Assembly: GCA_016713325.1 (NCBI GenBank)
Contig: JADJPJ010000089.1
Location: 1-64,000, forward strand
Direction: 5' to 3'
From: Candidatus Flexifilum affinis
GTDB lineage: Bacteria > Chloroflexota > Anaerolineae > Aggregatilineales > Phototrophicaceae
Length of the DNA: 64,000 nt
Each line of letters begins with the position of its first letter. Position 1 is the first letter of the stretch. Of this stretch, positions 17,777 through 27,172 are shown piece by piece. The notes below the pieces were generated by a model. The model saw only the letters and a list, made by a program, of their open reading frames with translations. It was not told the DNA's origin and made no database searches. Both the position numbers and the translations under genes were made by a program.

Positions 17777-18201
17777 TGATGCAGATACCCCGGGCCTTCG
17801 TCGGGTGGGAAGTCCTTGTCGCGGACGACGAGAGGGACAGCCTGGAAGTGGCATCCCGGATGCTGAAGATCGCCGGCGCCAGGGTGTCCACCGCCCTGAA
17901 CGGCAAGGACGCGATCGCCGCCTTTAAGGCGAATCCCGACCCTGTCAAGTTTGTCATCACGGACCTGTCGATGCCGGACATGGATGGGTGGGAACTGCTG
18001 TACCTGCTGCAACAAGAACGGCCCAAGCTGCCGGTCATCGCACTGACCGCCCATGCCATGGCGGGCGACCGGGAACGCGGCCTGACGGCGGGCTTTCATG
18101 GCTATGTCACCAAGCCGATCGACCCGATGCGCTTCGTTCAGCAGCTTGTCTCGATGCTGAGCCAGATCCCTGAATATGCGCCGCTTCTCAAGGCGCCGTA
18201 G
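17776..18201 (+). CDS. Stand-alone response regulator receiver domain
   Basis: A 141-residue CheY-like receiver without an output domain. It has the acidic pair in VLVADDERD, the phospho-Asp in FVITDLSMPDMDGWE (~D62), the Thr switch in VIALTAHAM, and the Lys in GYVTKPID. The ATG overlaps the TAA of the upstream kinase (TAATG), so the two are translationally coupled and this is the likely first phosphate acceptor. The N-terminus lacks a DNA-binding region and so does the C-terminus. It would therefore act by protein contact or as a phosphorelay intermediate. Confidence 0.93.
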   Translation: MMQIPRAFVGWEVLVADDERDSLEVASRMLKIAGARVSTALNGKDAIAAFKANPDPVKFVITDLSMPDMDGWELLYLLQQERPKLPVIALTAHAMAGDRERGLTAGFHGYVTKPIDPMRFVQQLVSMLSQIPEYAPLLKAP

Positions 18202-18221
18202 CAATCTCCGAGGAAATGGAC

Positions 18222-18593
18222 ATGTCGTTCAACCCTATTCTTATCGTTGAAGATGATCAGGATGGCCAGGAAGTGGTCGCCCGTCTGCTCAGCCAGGTGA
18301 AGGTCAGTTGTGAGATCGCCGGGACGGCCGAGGATGCCTGGGAATTGCTTCAATCGCGCGCGTATACCGGGGCGATCATCGACCTGGCGCTGCCCGGAAA
18401 AGATGGCTTTCAGCTTCTGAACGCCATTCGCAGAGATCCCAACCTCAGCGGCCTGCCGTGTATCGCGGTCACCGCCTACCACACTCCGGAACTGAAGCAC
18501 GACGCGCTTCGCTACGGGTTCGACGGCTACTTCGCCAAGCCGCTGAATCGCACCCTGTTTCTGGGCGCGGTGGAAGAGACCATGTTCAAGTAA
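18222..18593 (+). CDS. Second stand-alone receiver domain protein
   Basis: A 123-residue CheY-like protein with the acidic pair in ILIVEDDQDG, phospho-Asp in GAIIDLALPGKDGFQLL (~D50), Thr in IAVTAYHTP and Lys in GYFAKPLNRT. GAGGAA lies 6 nt upstream of the ATG at 18222; the in-frame ATG at 18216 abuts that site and is less likely. It lies 20 bp after the first receiver and ends in a strong hairpin, so kinase, receiver and receiver form one three-gene operon, perhaps a branched or relay pathway. Confidence 0.92.
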   Translation: MSFNPILIVEDDQDGQEVVARLLSQVKVSCEIAGTAEDAWELLQSRAYTGAIIDLALPGKDGFQLLNAIRRDPNLSGLPCIAVTAYHTPELKHDALRYGFDGYFAKPLNRTLFLGAVEETMFK

Positions 18594-18600
18594 ATCTCTG

Positions 18601-18640
18601 GCGGGAGGGGCGAAGGCCGGCTTCGGTTTGCCCCTCCCGC
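18601..18640 (+). terminator. Hairpin after the kinase-receiver-receiver operon
   Basis: Perfect 11-bp stem GCGGGAGGGGC / GCCCCTCCCGC, 7 bp after the second receiver stop. There is no T run, so it may be an inefficient or factor-assisted terminator. Confidence 0.65.
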
Positions 18641-18696
18641 GAAAGCCGCGCTAGAATGCCCTTGTAGTGACGTGACGCGAGGGCAGGATTTCCCCG

Positions 18697-18990
18697 ATGA
18701 CCGAAGAACTCCAACAGGTGCATGCCCTGGTTAGTGGGCTGGTTCAGGGCGTGAATTTCCGGTACTACACCGTGCAGACGGCGCTTGAACTGGGCCTGAC
18801 CGGCTGGGTGCGCAATCTGGCAGAGGGCGACGTCGAGGTGATGGCCGAAGGCACTCGCGCTCAATTGAATCAGCTCGTCGCCTTTTTGCACAAGGGGCCG
18901 CCGGCGGCCTACGTCATTGGCGTGCAGACGACCTGGGGCAAGGCCACCGGCAAATTCGAGACCTTCAAGCCCGACTTCGACCTGTTCTGA
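18697..18990 (+). CDS. acyP: Acylphosphatase
   Basis: A 97-residue acylphosphatase, the usual size. The phosphate-binding loop with catalytic Arg is in VSGLVQGVNFRYYT, the catalytic Asn in GWVRNLAEGDVEVMAEG, and the rest of the ferredoxin-like fold follows. It hydrolyses acyl phosphates such as acetyl phosphate or 1,3-bisphosphoglycerate in the cytoplasm. It converges with the kinase gene on the other strand (18-bp gap). Confidence 0.93.
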   Translation: MTEELQQVHALVSGLVQGVNFRYYTVQTALELGLTGWVRNLAEGDVEVMAEGTRAQLNQLVAFLHKGPPAAYVIGVQTTWGKATGKFETFKPDFDLF

Positions 18991-19008
18991 TGACCTGAAG
19001 CCCAACCA

Positions 19009-20398
19009 TCAGGTGGGCATGGGGAGCAGGATCGTGAACTGCGTGCCGACGCCGGTAGTACTGCTCGCCAGGATGCTCCCGCCATGCGCCTCGACAATGG
19101 CGCGCGCGATGGCCAGCCCCAGACCGGATTCCCCCTCTGCCGACGACCGAGCTTCGTCGGCGCGGTACAGCCGCTCGAAGATGAAGGGCAGCTTTTCGGC
19201 CGGGATGCCACCGCCATCGTCCTCCACGCTCAGGCGAACCGCATTCCCTTCCGGCGCCGCCTTCAGCGTGATGTGCGAACGGGCGTAGCGCAAGGCGTTG
19301 CCAATCAGGTTGGCGAGCACCTGATTCATCCTCTCTCGATCCAGCGGCACCGCGCTCAGGTTCGGCGTGGCTTCGGCGGCCAGCGTGATTCCACGGGCCT
19401 GGGCCGCCGGCTGGAAGGCCTCCGCCGCCGCGTGGAGCAGCTCGCCGGGGTTGATCGCCTGACGGGTCAGTCGTAATTCCCCAGCGTCGGCCAGCGACAG
19501 GGTGCGCAGGTCTTCGATCAGATGACCCAACTGTGACGCTTCGGCAAACATGGTGTCGAAGCGGGCAGGCGTGGGCTTGAACGTGCCGTCGCGCAGTCCC
19601 TCCAGATAGCCGGATATGACCGTCAGTGGGGAGCGCAGATCGTGGGCGATGTCGGCGGTCATCTGCTTCCGAAGTTGATTGGCGCGTGCGACCTGTGCGC
19701 TCATCTCGTTGAAGGCGCCCGCCAGTTGGCCAATTTCGTCCTGCGAGCGTACGTCGACACGCTGTTCGAGCTGGCCCGCGTGCATTGCTCGGACCGCGCT
19801 GGTCAGGGCGCGCAGCGGTCGCAGAAGGGCGCGGGAGAGAATGAGGCCGACCAGTACCGACACGCCGATCGCCGCCGCCGCGCCGACCAGAATCGCCCGG
19901 TAGATCGCGAAGACATAAAGCTGTTCGCGCGCGTCGAGCTCGGGCAGGCCGCCGACGAAGTAGACTTCGCCGACCTGCACGCCGTCGACCTTGACGGGCA
20001 CGCTCGACTTGATCGCGTCCGCGGGCACACGATCGTTCAAGCGATAGCCGGCGGCGTCGATGGCTACCATCACCTTCCGCATCGACCAGCACCAACCCGG
20101 GCGCCGGTCCATCATCTCCGGGGCCGTCACGCCCGGAAAACGACCGTCTGCCCGGTCCGCCGCCGCCGAATGCGCTGCCGGCCATCTGGCGCGCTTCGTC
20201 GCGGAATCCTTCCAGCGATCCGTTGGCCTCGTAGTAACGGGCTGCCACCTCCACGAGTGAGGTCTGGGCCTGGTCGATCAGCAGTTGGTCAAACTCACGC
20301 GCCGTGATCGTGTTGACGATCACGGCAATCAGGATCACGCCGACCAGGCTGGTGAGGATCAGCGCGAGGACCCACTTGAGCGTGAGGGACCTAATCAT
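19009..20398 (-). CDS. BaeS-like sensor histidine kinase, frameshifted
   Basis: About 462 residues when joined. From ATG 20398 the first frame gives a membrane helix (LKWVLALILTSLVGVILIAV) and a periplasmic region to VLVDAEG. The second frame resumes at VAIDAAGYRLNDRVP and contains a second helix (AILVGAAAAIGVSVLVGLIL), HAMP, HisKA with ADIAHDLRSPLTVISGY, and HATPase with NLIGNALRYA, DDGGGIP and GESGLGLAIAR. Removing one base between 20066 and 20077 restores the frame. The start codon overlaps the end of the OmpR-type regulator gene by 8 bp, so the pair is translationally coupled. An indel error is more likely than loss, because both halves are well conserved. Confidence 0.88.
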
Positions 20399-21077
20399 TG
20401 CTGAACCGGTAGCCCACGCCAAAGACGGTCTGGATGTAGCGCGGCTCTTCGCCGTCGGGTTCGAGCTTGGATCGCAGATTGCGGATGTGCACGTCGATTG
20501 TGCGTTCCGACCCTTCGAGCGAGTCTCCCTTCAGCGCTTCGAGCAAGTCCAGCCGCGCGAAAACCTTGCCAGGAGACTGCATCATGCAGGTGAGCAGCGT
20601 GAATTCGGAAGGAGTGAGTTCGATGCGCCGTTCGCCGACGGTGACCAGTCGCGTTTCCGGGTCCAGCGCCACCTCTCCGGAGCGCAGCACGCCGATGGAG
20701 GCGCTGGCGGCTTTTTCGGTGCGGCGCAGGACCGCGCGAATGCGGGCGACCAGCTCGGACATGCCGAAGGGCTTGGTCACGTAGTCGTCCGCGCCGAGTT
20801 CGAGACCGATCACCTTATCCGTTTCTTCCAGCTTGGCCGTCAGCAGAATGACCGGCGTCTCGCGTTCTTTGCGGTAGGTGCGGAGGAAGGCAAAGCCATC
20901 CATTTCCGGCATCATGATGTCGAGCAGGATGAGGTCGGGCTTCTCCTGGCGTGCCACGAAGATGGCTTCGCGTCCATTGGACGCGGTCACGACCCGGTAG
21001 CCGTTTTCGGTCAGATAGTCGCGCAGAAGCGCCTGTACGGAGAGTTTGTCGTCGACGACGAGAAGCGTCTTGGTCAT
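20391..21077 (-). CDS. OmpR/PhoB-family response regulator
   Basis: A 228-residue two-domain regulator. The receiver has DDKLSVQALLRDYL, phospho-Asp in LILLDIMMPEMDGF (~D52), Thr in VILLTAK and Lys in DDYVTKPFG. The winged-helix output has ELTPSEFTLLTCMMQSPGK, SERTIDVHIRNLRSKL and YIQTVFGVGYRF. It is followed by the overlapping sensor kinase gene, forming a classical pair. Target genes are unknown. Confidence 0.95.
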   Translation of the reverse strand: MTKTLLVVDDKLSVQALLRDYLTENGYRVVTASNGREAIFVARQEKPDLILLDIMMPEMDGFAFLRTYRKERETPVILLTAKLEETDKVIGLELGADDYVTKPFGMSELVARIRAVLRRTEKAASASIGVLRSGEVALDPETRLVTVGERRIELTPSEFTLLTCMMQSPGKVFARLDLLEALKGDSLEGSERTIDVHIRNLRSKLEPDGEEPRYIQTVFGVGYRFSND

Positions 21078-21162
21078 TGCCTGTTGCCATTGCCTGAATG
21101 CCGGTCACGCTTTCTATGATAGCGCGTGCATGTTCAGAAGTTATGTAGCTGACCGATCGGTT

Positions 21163-21178
21163 CTGTTCCGCTGAACAG
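21163..21178. promoter_or_regulatory. Inverted repeat in the divergent gap 21078-21271
   Basis: CTGTTC-CGCT-GAACAG, a perfect 6-bp-arm repeat between the response regulator and the SHMT-like gene. It could be an operator for either direction. The evidence is weak. Confidence 0.3.
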
Positions 21179-21271
21179 GACTGATGGGGGCAATCCCTGG
21201 CAAGGTTGGCCGTATGGCGACGGGGATGGATACACTAATGGGCGTTCAATCTGTTCTGAGGACACACCGAC

Positions 21272-22621
21272 ATGAGCCAACAGTTCGAAGTCCACGATCC
21301 GGAAATCCTCGCCAATGCGCGCGCCATTCTGGATGCTGCCGGCGGCGGTAAGGGCATGGCCGATGCCGTCATCGCGGCGGTGAATCGCAATGAAGAATGG
21401 CGCGGCAAGCGCTGTATCAACCTGCTGGCCCCGGAAGCGCCGACCAGCCCGACAGTGCGCCGCCTGCTCTCCGCCGAGATCGGCACGCGGGCCGCTGAAG
21501 GCCACATCGGGCGCGTGAACCGCTGGTTTGCCGGCACGCAGTATATCGACGAGGTCGAGTCTCTGTGTGTGGAGCTGCTGAAGAAGGCCTTCCGCTGCAA
21601 TTACGCCGACCACCGGCTGATGGGCAGCATGCTCGGCAACATGGCCGTCTATCATGCACTGGCCCAACCCGGCGACCGCGTGATGACGGCGGCGCAGCCT
21701 TTCGGCGGGCACTCCAGCAATCGCGTCGACGGCCCTGCCGGCACCCGCGGCGTCGAGATTCACGACGTGCCGTTCGACGCCGAGACGCTGGAAGTCGAAC
21801 TGGACAAGTTTGAAGAAGAAGCCGGGCGCGTGCGGCCAAAGCTGGTCGTCATGGGCATGTCGATGACGCTGTTCCCGCTGCCCGTTCGCGAAATGAGCGC
21901 GATCATCTCGCAGTGGGGCGGAACATTCGTGTTTGACGGCGCGCACCAGGCCGGGCTGATCGCTGGCGGCCAGTTCCAGGACCCCCTGCGCGAGGGCGCG
22001 GCCGTACTGACCGGATCGGCGGGCAAGACCTTCAGCGGCCCGCAGAGCGGAATGATCATGTGGAACGATCCAGCGCTGACCGAGCCGCTGACGACGGCGA
22101 TTTTCCCGGTGCTGGCGGCGACGCACCAGGTCAACCGGGTGGCGGCGCTGGCCGTCTCGGCGGCGGAGATGGTCGAATATGGCCAGCTCTACATGGCCCA
22201 GATCGTCCGGAACTCGAAGGCGCTCGGCAAGGCGCTGGACGAGCGCGGCATCCGCGTGATCGGCGCGGAGCGCGGCTATACGACCACGCATCAGGTCATC
22301 GCCGACGTCAAGCGCTTTGGCGGCGGCCTGGATGTCGCGCATCGTCTGGCCGAAGCCAACCTGATCACCAACAAGAATCTCATCCCCGGCGACACGCCGG
22401 CGGACTGGGACCGACCGAGCGGACTGCGCATGGGGACGATCGAAGTCACGCGCCTGGGCCTGATGGAGCATGATATGGCCACCATCGCCGACTTCATCGC
22501 CCGCGTCCTGGTCGGCGGGGAACCGGCCGACCAGGTGCGGCGCGAGGTCGAGGCCTTCCGCCTTCCACTTCAGGACTTCTACTATAACTTCGACAATGGC
22601 CTACCGCCGGCGCGCGCCTGA
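21272..22621 (+). CDS. Serine hydroxymethyltransferase-like PLP enzyme
   Basis: A 449-residue fold-type I PLP enzyme of the SHMT-like group. It has an aldimine-region Asp-His in FVFDGAHQAGLIAGGQF and the presumed PLP-binding Lys in LTGSAGKTFSGPQSGMIM, where true GlyA has a THK-TLRGPR motif. It also has GHIGRVNRWFAGTQYIDEVE and a C-terminal SGLRMGTIEVTRLG, the SHMT-like RxGT region. It differs from housekeeping GlyA enough that folate dependence is doubtful; it might be an aldolase or another beta-elimination/retro-aldol enzyme. GAGGA lies 9-13 nt upstream. It converges with the GlcG-like gene. Confidence 0.82.
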   Translation: MSQQFEVHDPEILANARAILDAAGGGKGMADAVIAAVNRNEEWRGKRCINLLAPEAPTSPTVRRLLSAEIGTRAAEGHIGRVNRWFAGTQYIDEVESLCVELLKKAFRCNYADHRLMGSMLGNMAVYHALAQPGDRVMTAAQPFGGHSSNRVDGPAGTRGVEIHDVPFDAETLEVELDKFEEEAGRVRPKLVVMGMSMTLFPLPVREMSAIISQWGGTFVFDGAHQAGLIAGGQFQDPLREGAAVLTGSAGKTFSGPQSGMIMWNDPALTEPLTTAIFPVLAATHQVNRVAALAVSAAEMVEYGQLYMAQIVRNSKALGKALDERGIRVIGAERGYTTTHQVIADVKRFGGGLDVAHRLAEANLITNKNLIPGDTPADWDRPSGLRMGTIEVTRLGLMEHDMATIADFIARVLVGGEPADQVRREVEAFRLPLQDFYYNFDNGLPPARA

Positions 22622-22623
22622 GA

Positions 22624-23052
22624 TTACGGACGCGAAGGCGCTCCACCCCCGAGCGCCTTCGCGCCCAGTTCGGCCAGTACCACATCTTCGGCCTCCGGCA
22701 GACCGCTGACGCCGACCGCGCCCACCACCTGACCCTGGTAGATCAGCGGCACGCCGCCGCCCCAGCCGGTATAGCGGAGATCGCCGTAGTTGGTCATGTT
22801 CCAGTCTTCGTCGCGAGCTTTCTGACCGACCTTACCCGAGGGCACGCCTTCGCGCGCCGAGACGAAGGCCTTATTGATGGCGTTGTTGATGCTCGGCAGC
22901 GGGCAACCGTCGGTGCGCAACAGTGCCACCAGTTCCCCGTGTTCGTCGGCAACGGCGACCGCGGCGCCTCGGCCATCGCGGTCCAACTCGGCGCGGATCA
23001 CTTCCAGGACGCGCATCGCATCGTGGTGCGAAAGGGTGTAGCGTTGATTCAT
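22624..23052 (-). CDS. GlcG/HbpS-family protein (DUF336)
   Basis: A 142-residue GlcG/HbpS-like protein. The markers are VAVADEHGELVALLRTDGCP, SINNAINKAFVSAREG and the Gly-rich GWGGGVPLIYQGQVVGAVGV, with GLPEAEDVVLAELG at the end. Members bind haem or small ligands, or are encoded with glycolate or diol enzymes; none of these is nearby. The start at 23052 is chosen because a GGGGGG purine run precedes it and homologous sequence begins there; upstream codons would be an unlikely extension. Confidence 0.88.
   Translation of the reverse strand: MNQRYTLSHHDAMRVLEVIRAELDRDGRGAAVAVADEHGELVALLRTDGCPLPSINNAINKAFVSAREGVPSGKVGQKARDEDWNMTNYGDLRYTGWGGGVPLIYQGQVVGAVGVSGLPEAEDVVLAELGAKALGGGAPSRP
22631..22663. 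terminator. Hairpin across the convergent gene ends
   Basis: Perfect 13-bp stem CGCGAAGGCGCTC / GAGCGCCTTCGCG with a 7-nt loop. It overlaps the last codons of the GlcG-like gene and lies 9 bp after the SHMT-like stop. Confidence 0.6.
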
Positions 23053-23162
23053 GGTGAGATTCCCCCCTGAAACCATTCGAATGAGAAGATGATAGCGCGC
23101 CAGTCGGTTTGACAGCGAACTATAACCATGCCAGACTACTGCAAAACATATGAGATCATGAA

Positions 23163-25696
23163 ATGCATATAAGAACTCTATTGTTTGCGCTGGTTGTTCT
23201 TCTTTTCGTTCAGCCAGGAACAGCGCAAAACGCTCCACCTGCAACGATCCGGGTCGCTGACGGCTGCACTCTGGCGGATGCGATCCGCGCCGCGAACACT
23301 GCTGCTGCTGTCGGCGCCTGCTCAGCCGGGAGCGGCGGACGTGATCTCATCGTTCTCACGGAGAATGTCGAATTAACCGCGCGCGCCGAGGGTCTGAATG
23401 GCCTGCCCGTGATCCGCAGCGAAATTACCCTGCGCGGCGGCGGATATGTCATTGAGCGGAGCACAGCGAGCGGCACCCCTCCTTTTCGCCTGCTGGAGAT
23501 CGCCCCCGAGGGGCGCCTGAGTCTGGAAAACGTGATGCTTCGAGGTGGCCGCCTGACAGGCGGGAATGGGCGTCGCGGCGCTGATGGCGTTGGCATTGGC
23601 GAGAAGGGAGAGTTCGGGGCTACGGGTTCTCCGGGGTTCCTGGTTGGAGGCATGGGCGGAGAGGGCGGAAACGGCGAGGCCGGCACACCCGGTGGCGTAG
23701 GCGCTGCGGGTGGGTCGGTTCGTGGCGGCGCAAGCTACAACAGCGGGGCACTGGAAATGCGCGACTGCGTGATCGACGACAACGTCATCCGCGGCGGCGC
23801 GGGTGGCGTTGCTGGCGCCGGAACCCTTGGAGGGGAGGGCGGCATCGGTGGCACCGGCGGTTTTCCCTGGACGCTGATCGGTATCCTGGGGGCAGGGGGT
23901 TTTGGTGGTGACGGCGGCGTTGGCGGGATCGGCGGTACGGGCGGTCTTGGCGGCCTGGCTGCCGGCGGCGCGATCTTCAGCTCAGGGGGCCAGGTCACAA
24001 TCACCCGTTGTGCCTTCCGCGAGAACCAGGTGATTGGCGGGCAGGGCGGAACTGGCGGAGACGGTGGTCCGGGCGGTGGTGGCGGCGGTGGCGGCTTTGG
24101 CCCGGACTTCGAGCTTGGACCTGCGGGAATGGGTGGTCGAGGGGGTTCCGGCGGGACGGGTGGCGCGGGTGGCATCGGCATGGGGGAGCCATTGCCAGCG
24201 AGGACAGCATCGTGACCCTGACGCAGGTGCAGTTCGTCGACAACCTTGCCTCCGGCGGCTCCGGTGGTGCAGGCGGCCCGGGTGATGCGGGCGGCGATGG
24301 CGGCCTCGAAAATGGGGATGGCGGTCTGGGCGGTCCGGGTGGAGCGGGCGGTCCGGGCGGCGCTGCTCGTGGTGGAGCGGCTGCCTTCACGGGGGGAACC
24401 GTCTTGCTTGTGCGCGGCGTCGTCACGGCAGGTGTGGCACAGAGTGGCCCCGGCGGGCCAGGGGGTAAGGCCGGCCCCGGCGGTACCGGTGGCGACTTTG
24501 TCGGGAGTCTGACGACCTTTGGCGGTCGCGAGGGAACGTTGGAGAACTTCCGCAATCTGCTGTCCTCTTTCCTGGGTGTCTCCGGATATGACAATGGTGG
24601 ACCGGGCGGTGTGGGTGGCATAGGCGGACCGGGCGGCGACAGCGGCGGCGGCGCTATCGACGTCCAGAGTGCTGCGCTTGCCATGGCGCGCAGCACGCTC
24701 TACGACAATTCTGCCGTGGCAGGCGTCGGTGGACCGGGCGGGGAGGGCAGCCTGAGCGGCTTTGGCAATGGGCTGCTTGAAGACCGTCAACGTGAAGGAA
24801 TACGCATCCGCAATCCGAGCGGCGACGGCGACGATGGCCCGATGGGCAGCGGACGCGGCGGCGGTATTCGCGGCAGTCGAGCGTCCCTGACGATTCAGCG
24901 CAGTACGATTGTGGATAACCGTGCAGATTTCGGTGGGGGCCTGAACGTCGAGGGCGACGAATCGGTTGTGCTGACGAACGTAACGGTCAGTCGCAACAGC
25001 GCCTCGACGGAGGGCGCCGGCGTGTGGGCTGACCGGCTGACGGCCGAGAGCAGCATCGTCGCCGGGAACAGCACGGCCGACGGGGTGGGGGAGGACAGCC
25101 GAATCGTCCAACTCGACGGCTTTGCCAACATCATCGGTGGCGATCCGGGCCTCACTGAACTGGGCGACTTCGGCGGCGGCATTCCGACTCTGGCGCTCCG
25201 GGGTACCAGCCCGGCCGTCAACCGTGGACGCTGCACGGACTCAACCGATCAGCGCGGTTTTTTCTTGGTTGACGGGCTGTGCGACGCGGGTGCGTTTGAG
25301 CTGGGCGCCACGCTGACCCGCCGGACGGTGGTAGAGTCGCTGGTGCCGGTGGCGCTGCCTGACTCAATTTCGACCGACGCCGTGCTGGTCGGCCTCCCCG
25401 CCGGCAGCTTCGCCCGGGCGATCGCCGTCGACGGCCAGTTTCTGCGCAGCGGCGGCGAGATCGGCAGCGCTGCCGTGATCGAGCGCGGGGTCCTCGCAGC
25501 CGTCGACGTGTTTTCCCAGGACGGTCCAGGCGCCGCCGGCGGTCAGATCTGCTTTGCCGGCGAAGGACGGACAATTTTCCTGAGCGCGGCGGAAGCCCCG
25601 CGCATCCCCCGGTTTGTCTCCTCACGCGTGATGCCGCCCGGCTATACCTGCGTGACCCTGCCCGGCGACGGGACAGTCGTACTGGTCAGGAACTGA
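23163..25696 (+). CDS. Secreted glycine-rich beta-helix protein (PGRS-like), frameshifted
   Basis: About 844 residues when joined. A signal peptide (LLFALVVLLFVQPGTAQ) precedes a CSLREA-type N-terminal motif (VADGCTLADAIRAANT). Blocks of GG-x repeats such as GGEGGIGGTGG and GGPGGAGGPGG alternate with right-handed beta-helix rungs (MRDCVIDDNVI, ITRCAFRENQVI, LTIQRSTIVDNRADFGGGL, LTNVTVSRNSAS, ESSIVAGNST). Near the end are GGIPTLALRGTSPAVNRG and DQRGF, typical of choice-of-anchor beta-helix proteins. The first frame ends at 24215; adding one G to the GGGGG run at 24182-24186 gives GMGGAIASEDSIVTLTQV and the second frame. It is probably a surface or extracellular protein. The resemblance to mycobacterial PGRS is in composition and not proven homology. 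Confidence 0.82.
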
Positions 25697-25705
25697 AACA
25701 CTCCC

Positions 25706-25745
25706 CCGGCGCCGCCCAGCTCTCGGACGGCGCCGGTTGGTTTTT
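25706..25745 (+). terminator. Rho-independent terminator
   Basis: Perfect 9-bp stem CCGGCGCCG / CGGCGCCGG followed by TTGGTTTTT, 10 bp after the glycine-rich protein stop. It is the clearest intrinsic terminator in the window, and its T run overlaps the -35 of the next promoter. Confidence 0.88.
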
Positions 25746-25795
25746 GCAACAGGCCAAAAAAGCGTCATAATGGACAAAAATGTGAAGGTTCACAT
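25744..25795 (+). promoter_or_regulatory. Promoter with LacI-type operator for the arabinose genes
   Basis: TTGCAA (25744-25749) and CATAAT (25766-25771) with 16-bp spacing, then the palindrome ATGTGAA-GG-TTCACAT at 25780-25795 at the expected start of transcription. A closely related palindrome is at 35252-35267. The LacI-type regulator at 29484-30509 is the best candidate binder. Confidence 0.7.
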
Positions 25796-25851
25796 GGCCT
25801 CCAATTCCTCTTGGAGTCCTGGAAAACAGTCTTCCACAAGGATTGAAACAA

Positions 25852-26917
25852 ATGCCGCTCAATGTTGGTCTGATCGGAACGGGGAATATCGCCCCGGCCT
25901 ACCTCCTGGGATGCAGCCATTTCCCGGACGATGTCAAAGTCACCGCTTGCGCCGACCTTCTTCCGGACCGCGCGGCCTCATTTGCTGCTGAGCGTGGTCT
26001 GACGGCTTATTCGGTGGATGAACTGCTGGCCAGCCCTGACGTCGACATCGTCATCAACCTGACTATCCCTGCCGCTCATGCCGAGGTCAGTCAGAAGATC
26101 CTCGAAGCAGGAAAGCATTGCTACAGTGAGAAGCCGTTTGCCCTGAACCGTGCCGACGGCCAGAAAATCCTGGACCTGGCGGCAGTCAGGGGCCTGAAGG
26201 TCGGCTGCGCACCCGATACGTTCTATGGCTCGGGCGGCCGGACCGCGCGCAAGGCCATCGACGACGGCCGGATCGGCCGACCGACTTCAGCCGTCGCCTT
26301 CATGCTGTCCGCCGGGCCGGAGAGCTGGCATCCGAATCCGTCCTTCTTCTTCCAGTATGGGGGCGGCCCCGTCCTCGACATGGCGCCGTATTACCTGACC
26401 TGGCTGGTCAACCTGCTCGGACCTGTAGCCCAGGTCAGCGCGATGGCGGGACGCGCCAAGGAAGTGCGAGTCGCCGGCCACGAGACGATCCGCGGGCAGG
26501 CGGTGCCGGTTGAGATCGACACGCACACGACCGGCCTGCTTCAATTCGAGTCCGGGGCGATTGCGACGGTCATCTTCAGCTTCGACGTCCACGCCGCCTC
26601 GCTGCCACGCATCGAGATCTATGGCACCGAGTCGTCGCTGCAAGTGCCGGACCCCAATACATTCAGTGGGGATGTCCGGGTATGGAGTCGCGAGAATCGC
26701 GAATGGGAAACCCTGGACTCAGTGGGCCGTGCCGACATTCAGCGCGGCGCCGGTGTGGCTGACATGGCCCGCGCCATCCGCGATGGGGGGCAAGTTCCGC
26801 GCCTCCGGCGAGCTGGCGTATCACGTTCTCGATATCATGCTGTCCCTGGCGGACGCTGCTGCGGCCGGGGCGGCGGTCAAGCTGACCAGCCGCACCGATC
26901 GTCCGGAAGCGCTCTAA
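25852..26917 (+). CDS. Gfo/Idh/MocA-family oxidoreductase, frameshifted near the C-terminus
   Basis: An NAD(P)-dependent sugar dehydrogenase-type protein of about 354 residues when joined. The Rossmann start is LNVGLIGTGNIAPAYLLG and the family EKP motif is in HCYSEKPFALNRADGQ. A GFO_IDH C-terminal sheet domain follows (GGPVLDMAPYYLTWLVNLLG). The in-frame reading breaks after MARAIRDGG; removing one G from GGGGGG (26785-26790) gives GGKFRASGELAYHVLDIML and a stop at 26917. The ATG at 25852 has AAGGA upstream. It is the first gene downstream of the operator-bearing promoter and 256 bp before the kinase gene, so it may oxidise arabinose, an arabinose derivative or another sugar. The substrate is not assigned. 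Confidence 0.85.
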
Positions 26918-26950
26918 TACCTCAACAAGATGATTATGACGACGTTGTCC

Positions 26951-27013
26951 GTAGGGGTGGGGCAATATCCCCGCCCGCCATTCCCGGGCGGACACACACT
27001 GGTCCGCCCCTAC
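26951..27013. repeat. GC-rich inverted-repeat element
   Basis: A 63-bp non-coding element bounded by GTAGGGGTGG and CCGCCCCTAC (one mismatch), with internal CCCGCCC/GGGCGG words. It looks like a small intergenic palindromic element of the REP/MITE type. It lies in the 255-bp gap between the oxidoreductase and AraB genes. Confidence 0.5.
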
Positions 27014-27072
27014 GCCAGCAACCCGTCAGATGAAGCGGGTTCGTGTACTTGTTCAGCGACAAGATGAGAATG

Positions 27073-27094
27073 AGGACGCGCTACGGCGCGTCCT
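27073..27094. repeat. Perfect hairpin in the gap before araB
   Basis: AGGACGCGC-TACG-GCGCGTCCT, a 9-bp stem with a tetraloop, 79 bp before the kinase start. With the element at 26951-27013 it accounts for most of this gap. It could be a processing site or part of a repeat; there is no T run. Confidence 0.5.
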
Positions 27095-27172
27095 CCCGAC
27101 GGACCCCAGAAGGGTGTCCCTACGAGACCGGGTGCGCCGTTGGCCAGAAGGATTTTGAAAGGAGAAAGTGAG

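Noticed and set aside
20131..20398. Separate small membrane protein upstream of the second histidine kinase
   Set aside because: It is the N-terminal part of the BaeS-like kinase and is rejoined by removing one base around 20066-20077.
23560..24720. CRISPR-like periodic sequence
   Set aside because: The periodicity comes from GG-x codon triplets in a coding frame. There are no fixed-length spacers or identical repeats.
23735..25111. 458-codon Pro/Arg/Ala-rich minus-strand frame
   Set aside because: It is the complement of the GG-x repeats of the glycine-rich protein, with no start signals or family pattern.
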